Assembly: GCA_937912125.1 (NCBI GenBank)
Contig: CALDOK010000277.1
Location: 1-63,100, forward strand
Direction of reading: 5' to 3'
Source: an uncultured Pseudomonadota bacterium
GTDB taxonomy: Bacteria; Myxococcota_A; UBA796; JAFGLY01
Length of the DNA: 63,100 bases
The position numbers and the translations under genes were made by a program. The first letter of the stretch is position 1. Every line of letters begins with the position of its first letter. The notes under the pieces are model-generated. The model searched no databases and had not been told where the DNA came from. It saw nothing but the letters and a program-made list of their open reading frames with translations. Positions 58,094 to 63,100 of this stretch are shown in pieces.

Positions 58094-59755
58094 ATGCCCT
58101 CCTCCCGCTGGCGCCTGACCCACGAGCTCTCAGGGGCCTTCCTCGCCGGTGCCGCCCTGGGCCTGCTGGGCCTCGCGCGGCTGGACGCCTTCCCCCCATG
58201 GCTGCTGCTGGTGGGCACCGCAGCGTGCGGCCTCGCTAGCCTGCCTCCTTGGCTGGCGGTGTCGCTGGCCCGGGGCATGGCCCGCAGCCAGCCCCAGGGC
58301 TCCCCCCTGGCCCAGCTCCTGCGGGGCGCGCTGATCACGGGCCTGGCCCTCACCCTGCTGGATCTGGCGGCCTACGCGGCGCTGCGCCAGCTGGCCGTGC
58401 TCGCCGCGCTGGTGGTGGACCGACCCCTGGCGGCCACCTTGGTCCTGCCCAGTGCAGCGGCGGGGCTCGCAGTGGTGCTCACATGGCTGGGCCTGCGCGG
58501 GGTACGCCGCCTGTCCCCGACCGGGCGCCCCTGGACGTGGGCGGCCACGGCCACAGCCCTGCTGGCGCTGGCATGCTGGCCCCTGGGATGGCGCCCCCCC
58601 CAGCACAGCGACGCTCCAGCGGAACCCGCGGTCGGTGCCCCGGCCCCTCCCCGGCTCCTGGTGGTGGGCATCGACGCCGTGGGGACCGACATCTTCGCGC
58701 GCTTCGGTCATCGCATGCCCACACTCTCGGCCTTCGCCGCCGGGGCGGCCCAGGGCCAGCTCGTGCCCGAGCCGCCCTACCTCTCCCCCGCCATCTGGAC
58801 CTCCATCGCCACGGGGCTGGCCTCCCGGGAGCACGGGGTGTCCAACTACGAGCTGTGGGCCGACGCCCCCAGCATCGGCACGGTCTCCATCGAACGCTTC
58901 TACAGCGACCCCACCACCTCCCTGCTGATCCTGCCCGCCATCGCAGCCTGGCGCGGGGGCTGGCTGGGCGTGCTCCCCTCCACGCGCCTGCACCGCGACG
59001 GCGCGCCCTTCTGGCTGGGTTGGCAGAACGCCGGGGTGGTCTGCTGGCCCGCCACCTGGCCAGCCAGCTCCGAGGCGGACCTGGTGGTGAGCGACCGCTG
59101 GCCTCCCGACCGCACCGAGACCCTGTTCCAGTACCGCGAGGATCTGCCCGATCAGGTCCACCCGCCCCAGGCCGCCCTGGCCATCGCCCCCATGCGCCGC
59201 AGCCCAGCGGCGGCTCCCGACCGGGAGGTCCTGGCCCTGGCGGACTTCACCGACGCCGAGCGCCAGGCCTTCCTGGCAGCCCTCACCGACGATCTGGCCA
59301 CCCCCAAGGACCAGCCCTTCTCCAACCTGCACTACGCCTGGCTCAACGACCGCTCCTGCCTGGCGGCCGGGCGCTGGATGCTCGAGGAGGTCCAGCCCCA
59401 GCTGGCCGTGATCTACCTGATGGGCCCCGATCTGGTGGGCCACGCCTTCCTGCCCGACCAGACCGGCCGCGTCGCGGGCTTCGACGACCCCGATGCGACG
59501 CGCCTGGCCGAGGTCTTTCCCGCCTACCTCGAGCGCCTGGACCAGGATCTGGCCTGGCTGCTGGCGGCCGCCGGCCCGGACACCACCACGGTGATCCTCA
59601 GCGACCACGGCCTGCAGCACCAGGGAACCGGTTTGTTCAGCGTCTGGCATGCCGGTGATGGCGTGGTGATGGTCCAAGGTCCAGGCTTCCAACCAGGGGA
59701 CGACCTGGGTCGCCACCCGGCCCACCACTGGCGCCAGCTGCTGACCGCGCCCTGA
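58094..59755 (+). CDS. Membrane-anchored alkaline-phosphatase-superfamily protein
   Basis: 553 residues. The first 180 form four or five membrane helices; the rest is a phosphodiesterase/nucleotide-pyrophosphatase-type domain facing the periplasm. Metal and nucleophile sites: VVGIDAVGTDIF (Asp), PAIWTSIATGLASREHG (Thr or Ser nucleophile), MGPDLVGHAFLPD (Asp, His), ILSDHGLQH (Asp, His) and VWHAGDG. It should hydrolyse or transfer a phosphoester, perhaps on a lipid or glycan head group. Lies 9 bp after the GT2 gene in the same operon. Confidence 0.8.
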   Translation: MPSSRWRLTHELSGAFLAGAALGLLGLARLDAFPPWLLLVGTAACGLASLPPWLAVSLARGMARSQPQGSPLAQLLRGALITGLALTLLDLAAYAALRQLAVLAALVVDRPLAATLVLPSAAAGLAVVLTWLGLRGVRRLSPTGRPWTWAATATALLALACWPLGWRPPQHSDAPAEPAVGAPAPPRLLVVGIDAVGTDIFARFGHRMPTLSAFAAGAAQGQLVPEPPYLSPAIWTSIATGLASREHGVSNYELWADAPSIGTVSIERFYSDPTTSLLILPAIAAWRGGWLGVLPSTRLHRDGAPFWLGWQNAGVVCWPATWPASSEADLVVSDRWPPDRTETLFQYREDLPDQVHPPQAALAIAPMRRSPAAAPDREVLALADFTDAERQAFLAALTDDLATPKDQPFSNLHYAWLNDRSCLAAGRWMLEEVQPQLAVIYLMGPDLVGHAFLPDQTGRVAGFDDPDATRLAEVFPAYLERLDQDLAWLLAAAGPDTTTVILSDHGLQHQGTGLFSVWHAGDGVVMVQGPGFQPGDDLGRHPAHHWRQLLTAP

Positions 59756-59774
59756 TCCTGCGATAACGAACCCC

Positions 59775-61382
59775 ATGGCCTTGCCCCCTCAGATCCGCGC
59801 CCAGCTCCCGCGCCTGCGCCCCCTGCGAGCTGTGGGCCTGGTGATCGGAGCCGCCCTGCTGGCCGTGGTCGTGGGTCAGCTGGGGGGGTGGCCCACCGCC
59901 GGGCGCGCCCTGGCCCTCGCCCTGCTGCCGCTGCTGGTCCAGCCCACGCCGGTCGCCGCCCATGGCTGGCGCCCTGGTCGCGACGCTCTCCACGCCCTCG
60001 CGGCGGGGCTGCTGGTGGCCTGCCTCTGCCAGTGGGTCTGGGCACCGGGCCTGCTGGCCGAGGGGGAGACCACCGGCAGCGACGTGGCTGAGTGGTTCTG
60101 GACCCTCCACTCCCTGAGCAACCCCAGCTGGGAACACTTCAGTGCCAACCGCTACCCCCTGGCGCCCCTCCTGGTGCGGCTCCTGATCCCCGCCGACAAC
60201 GCCCACGACGCGTGGTACGCCGCGGCCATCGCCTCCATGGGGATCACCGCGGCGGGGCTGTGGCTGTGGGGCCGCGCGGTGGCCGGACCGACCGCGGGCT
60301 GGGCCGCCGCGCTGATGGTGGGCGCGCTCCCGGATCTGGTGGTCATGTGCCGCAGCGTCACGGGCTACCCCGAGGTCATCGCCGCCTGGACCCTGGCCGG
60401 TGGCTTGGCCGCCTACGCGCTGCGTCGTCCCGGCCCCTGGACCTGTCTCCTGGCAGGCCTGGGCTGCGGCGCGTGCTTCTCGGTCGACCCCCGTGGCCTG
60501 GTGCCAGGGGTGGTGATCTCCATCGTCGCCTTGCTCGCGGCAGCGCTGGCCAAGGTCGGCTGGCGGCGACGCCTGGTCTACCTGGCCCTGGTGCTGGCGC
60601 CCCTGTACGGCTCCTGGGTCATCTACAGCCAGCTACCCACCAAGCCGCGCCCCCTCGAGGGCCTGCTCGCCACCTCGGTCCAGGTCAGCTACCACCGCAT
60701 GGGCCAGGAAGCGCCATACGACCTGGGGGTGAGCGAGGGCTGGATCTGGGGTCGCAGCCAGATCTGGGAGATCCCGGCCACCGTGCGAGCCATGCGCGAA
60801 GCGAGCGGCCGCCTGAACCCAGCGGTGGCGGGCTCTGCCGAGCAGCGCAACGCGGTGGAGCGCAACGTGCTGCCCTTCGCCTCAGTCCTGGCCTGCCTGG
60901 CGGCCTTGGCGTTGTTGGTCTTCGTGCGCCCGGTGCCCCCGGGAGCCCCGAGCTGGCGCGCTCGGCTGCAGCGCCTGGACTGGCAGGCCGGTGTCGCGCT
61001 GCTGCCCCTTGCGGCCCACGCCGCGTGGTTCGCCAACACTGTGCAGTACGAGTACTACACCCGCTACTTCGCCCTGGCGATGCCGGGGGTGGCGCTGCTG
61101 ATGGGCTTGGGAATGAGCGCCCCCGCCGGCCGCCGCAGGCCCGCATGGCTGGCGGTGCTGCCCGTGCTGCTCTTGCTCTGGGTGGTGCCGAGCAACCTCA
61201 ACGTCCGCGCAACGTGGCGAGGCCGAGGTGCCGCCCAGCGCGAGCTCCAGCTCTGCCTCGCGGCCGCCCGCGGCCAAGCCGAAGCTCCAAGCTGGGAGCA
61301 GCGGGGACAAGACAACGGGCTGTTCGAGTGCGTCGCCGCCCAGTCCAAGCTCCTGGACGAGCCCGTGCGCTGGCCTTGGTAG
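59775..61382 (+). CDS. GT-C-type integral membrane glycosyltransferase
   Basis: 535 residues with about ten membrane helices. The first extracytoplasmic loop holds EGETTGSDVAEWFW, with acidic residues where GT-C enzymes have a catalytic Asp, followed by SNPSWEHFSANRYPLAP. This pattern is common in ArnT/PMT-like enzymes of the GT39/GT83 type, which take sugars from polyprenyl-phosphate. A polar, Cys-containing tail follows the last helix. It closes the rnhB-GT2-phosphodiesterase operon and is presumably the enzyme that uses the GT2 product outside the membrane. Confidence 0.75.
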   Translation: MALPPQIRAQLPRLRPLRAVGLVIGAALLAVVVGQLGGWPTAGRALALALLPLLVQPTPVAAHGWRPGRDALHALAAGLLVACLCQWVWAPGLLAEGETTGSDVAEWFWTLHSLSNPSWEHFSANRYPLAPLLVRLLIPADNAHDAWYAAAIASMGITAAGLWLWGRAVAGPTAGWAAALMVGALPDLVVMCRSVTGYPEVIAAWTLAGGLAAYALRRPGPWTCLLAGLGCGACFSVDPRGLVPGVVISIVALLAAALAKVGWRRRLVYLALVLAPLYGSWVIYSQLPTKPRPLEGLLATSVQVSYHRMGQEAPYDLGVSEGWIWGRSQIWEIPATVRAMREASGRLNPAVAGSAEQRNAVERNVLPFASVLACLAALALLVFVRPVPPGAPSWRARLQRLDWQAGVALLPLAAHAAWFANTVQYEYYTRYFALAMPGVALLMGLGMSAPAGRRRPAWLAVLPVLLLLWVVPSNLNVRATWRGRGAAQRELQLCLAAARGQAEAPSWEQRGQDNGLFECVAAQSKLLDEPVRWPW

Positions 61383-61404
61383 CCGAGGCCCTGGGCCCCG
61401 GACT

Positions 61405-63100
61405 CTAGAACCAGGGCGTGCGGTTGGTGGGCTCTTCGGGCCGGCGCATGGAGTAGAGAGACATCTCCTCGGAGACGAACTCGACGATGTGCTGCACCAG
61501 CGAGTCCACGTCTTGGCCCGCCTGGCTGGCCTGGGCCTCGGGCGAGGCGTCGGTGGAGCCGGGCTGCCGGGCCGCCGGAGAGTCTTCGGCCATACGGACC
61601 TGAGACTGCGCTGCCGCCAGGCGATGTTCCACGTCCACCAGGTGGATGAGCTGCTCGAGCTTCTTGACCAGGCCGGCGATGCGGTGGCTGGCCTGGACGT
61701 GGTGGACCGTGGCTGCGGCCTTGGTAGCGGGCGTGCTGGCGGAGCGTCGGCGGGCGGCTGCAGGCTGACGCCGCCGCAGGGACTCGCGCCGCGGGCCGGC
61801 TGGAGCGCGCTTGGCGCCGCCGACCGGAGCCTGCGGCTCGCCCGCAGCTTCTTGGACCTGCTCGACCAGGGCGCGCACTGGCGCGGGCAGCGGACCGCGC
61901 CCACGCCACCCGAGGGTGCGCTCGAGCACGATGCGCAGGACCTCGTCCGGACGATCGATGCGGGACAGGGCGGGGATCAGCACATGGGCTGCGGTGCCGT
62001 CGGCCAGGAGCTTGTCGATGGCGGAGACGCGAGAGACCGAGCGCCCACCGCGGACCGCGGTCCGGGCAGCCACAGCGCGAGGCGCGCCGGGGCGGGCCCC
62101 GGAGCCCCGGCGTTCCGAGCGGAGGGGCTGACCATCGGGGCCGGTGGTCTGTGGGTCGGGCTCGCCCACCTGGACCAAGGAAGCCATGGCGGCGGGCCCC
62201 CCCGCGAAGGGGGCAGCGCCGGGGCCACCTGCCACAGCCAGGGCGCGCTGCTGCACACGGGACCGAGCCTGGAGGCGGCTCAGGGCGCGGCCCGAGGGCA
62301 GGGCTCGGCTGGAGGTCCGCGCACGGACCCCCGCGTCGGCGGTGGAAGCGGGCATGTCCTGGCCGAGGAGACGAGGCGCCACCCCAGGGCCGGACCACGG
62401 CCGCACGGGCTGGCCAGCGGCGATGGACCGGGCCACACCGGGAGCCGTGGCACCGGTGGGAGTGTGCACGGGGGCGGCGGCGGGCGTGCGCATCGGCGCA
62501 GCGCTGGCGCGGCTGACGGGAGCCCAGGCTCGCGGCGCGTCGGAAGCCTGTGCCTGCCACGGGGCCACACCGGGGGTGGGGCCGGCCTGCAGGGACGGGG
62601 CCGGCCGGGGCGACCAGCGGGTGGTGGGGATCAGATCGGGCTCGACCTGATCCGGCTCGCGCCACTGGAGCCAGACGGTGGAGGGTGCCCGCACGGTGGC
62701 CCAGGCCTGGCGGCTGAAGGGCGACGGCGAGGCGGCGGCCGGTGAGGCTTGGGGCACACCCGCAGCACTGGGCAGCGCCCCGGTCTCGAGGCGATGCAGC
62801 GCGCGCTGGGTGCCCGACGGCCGGTATGCAGGCTGCGCGGCGCGGCGGACGGTGGGAGGAACAGCCGCACCGGTGAGGGTGGCCCGCGGGCCGAGCACCG
62901 ACGCGGCCGCAGGGGCGGCGATGGCGGCGGGGCCCACAGCAGGACCAGGGAGCCCGTCGGGCCCCCGCTGCGCGCGAGCAGCGACAGGCGGAGCCTGAGC
63001 CTCGGTCAGACGGGCCACGGCCCTGGCGCTGGCCCGGAGGCTGGGGGCCGGGGCGGACGCAGGCCGGGCGCCGGGCGCAGGAGCCTGGGCAGCGCGGGGC
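61405..63100 (-). CDS. Ala/Pro/Arg-rich protein, 5' end outside window
   Basis: At least 564 residues; the frame stays open to the right edge and keeps the same Ala/Pro-rich composition, so the true start lies beyond it even though a GTG at 63018 is available. Most of the sequence is low-complexity, disordered and basic. Two better-ordered parts: about 90 residues with SRVSAIDKLLADGTAAHVLI and RPDEVLRIVLERTLGW (a death-domain-like or small helical module by look only), and a C-terminal helix pair with HRIAGLVKKLEQLIHLVDVE and DSLVQHIVEFVSEEMS. No family recognised. It may be a scaffold or cargo adaptor. Confidence 0.55.
   Translation of the reverse strand, partial: PRAAQAPAPGARPASAPAPSLRASARAVARLTEAQAPPVAARAQRGPDGLPGPAVGPAAIAAPAAASVLGPRATLTGAAVPPTVRRAAQPAYRPSGTQRALHRLETGALPSAAGVPQASPAAASPSPFSRQAWATVRAPSTVWLQWREPDQVEPDLIPTTRWSPRPAPSLQAGPTPGVAPWQAQASDAPRAWAPVSRASAAPMRTPAAAPVHTPTGATAPGVARSIAAGQPVRPWSGPGVAPRLLGQDMPASTADAGVRARTSSRALPSGRALSRLQARSRVQQRALAVAGGPGAAPFAGGPAAMASLVQVGEPDPQTTGPDGQPLRSERRGSGARPGAPRAVAARTAVRGGRSVSRVSAIDKLLADGTAAHVLIPALSRIDRPDEVLRIVLERTLGWRGRGPLPAPVRALVEQVQEAAGEPQAPVGGAKRAPAGPRRESLRRRQPAAARRRSASTPATKAAATVHHVQASHRIAGLVKKLEQLIHLVDVEHRLAAAQSQVRMAEDSPAARQPGSTDASPEAQASQAGQDVDSLVQHIVEFVSEEMSLYSMRRPEEPTNRTPWF

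Noticed and set aside
54351..63100. Contractile injection system (eCIS) locus
   Set aside because: Two proteins have a suggestive composition but no sheath, tube, baseplate, spike or AAA+ gene is seen in the window; kept only as a hypothesis.

Overview
The window is about 63 kb of very GC-rich DNA, densely packed with genes on both strands. It most likely comes from a member of the Myxococcota (the former deltaproteobacterial myxobacteria and relatives). The reasons are two secreted metallopeptidases ending in a MYXO-CTERM-like tail (Cys-rich patch, hydrophobic segment, Arg cluster), the many short-lipobox lipoproteins with Asp/Thr/Gly/Ser linkers, the large TPR proteins, FHA- and HDOD-GGDEF signalling proteins, and a eukaryote-like lysine catabolic pair. 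Genus cannot be read from the sequence. No rRNA, tRNA or CRISPR array was recognised.

Left part (1-18.7 kb). A truncated lipid kinase is followed by an HU-type nucleoid protein behind an AT-rich leader. Next comes a cluster of hairpin repeats and a LamG-like lipoprotein. The saccharopine pathway pair (lysine-ketoglutarate reductase and saccharopine dehydrogenase) is on the minus strand. A leftward block follows: di-haem-c-type lipoprotein, QueD, a MYXO-CTERM metallopeptidase, a DUF3604 lipoprotein and a 1038-residue TPR protein. A sensor kinase / OmpR-type regulator / secreted protein operon reads rightward.

Repeat island (18.7-19.5 kb). No intact gene is present. A 203-bp element made of four perfect hairpins is identical to one at 1778-1980 in the opposite orientation. 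The right copy is bracketed by an exact 9-bp direct repeat and interrupts a 64-bp sequence whose uninterrupted copy lies beside it. The left copy splits an older, diverged copy of the same element. Two further repeat systems fill the rest.

Sulfur module (19.5-22.7 kb). DsrK-like and DsrM-like redox proteins, TusA, a DsrE-family protein and an ArsR regulator with cysteines placed as in persulfide sensors form one leftward operon. No sulfite reductase gene is present.

Middle (22.7-45.9 kb). Aspartate kinase; a zinc-ribbon protein; a second MYXO-CTERM metallopeptidase coupled to a methyltransferase; a CotH-like lipoprotein; a membrane cluster headed by a fused MFS/spermidine-synthase-like protein; two minute prepilin-like proteins with a bacteriohemerythrin; a TPR protein fused to two ClpX-type zinc fingers with a metallo-beta-lactamase and a methyltransferase; an HDOD-GGDEF protein; a lysophospholipid-acyltransferase-like protein; Nif3-like and chalcone-isomerase-like proteins; lipoproteins; and a GbsR/MarR regulator with a clear palindromic operator upstream of a polyprenyl synthetase.

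Right part (45.9-63.1 kb). glyA, lipoproteins (one possibly of the BPI/TULIP fold), DUF2835, FHA-GGDEF, a GH43-like propeller, a beta-lactamase-family lipoprotein, a TPR protein, a 751-residue Gly/Ala-rich protein of unknown function, an rnhB / glycosyltransferase / phosphodiesterase / GT-C operon, and a long Ala/Pro/Arg-rich protein running off the right edge.
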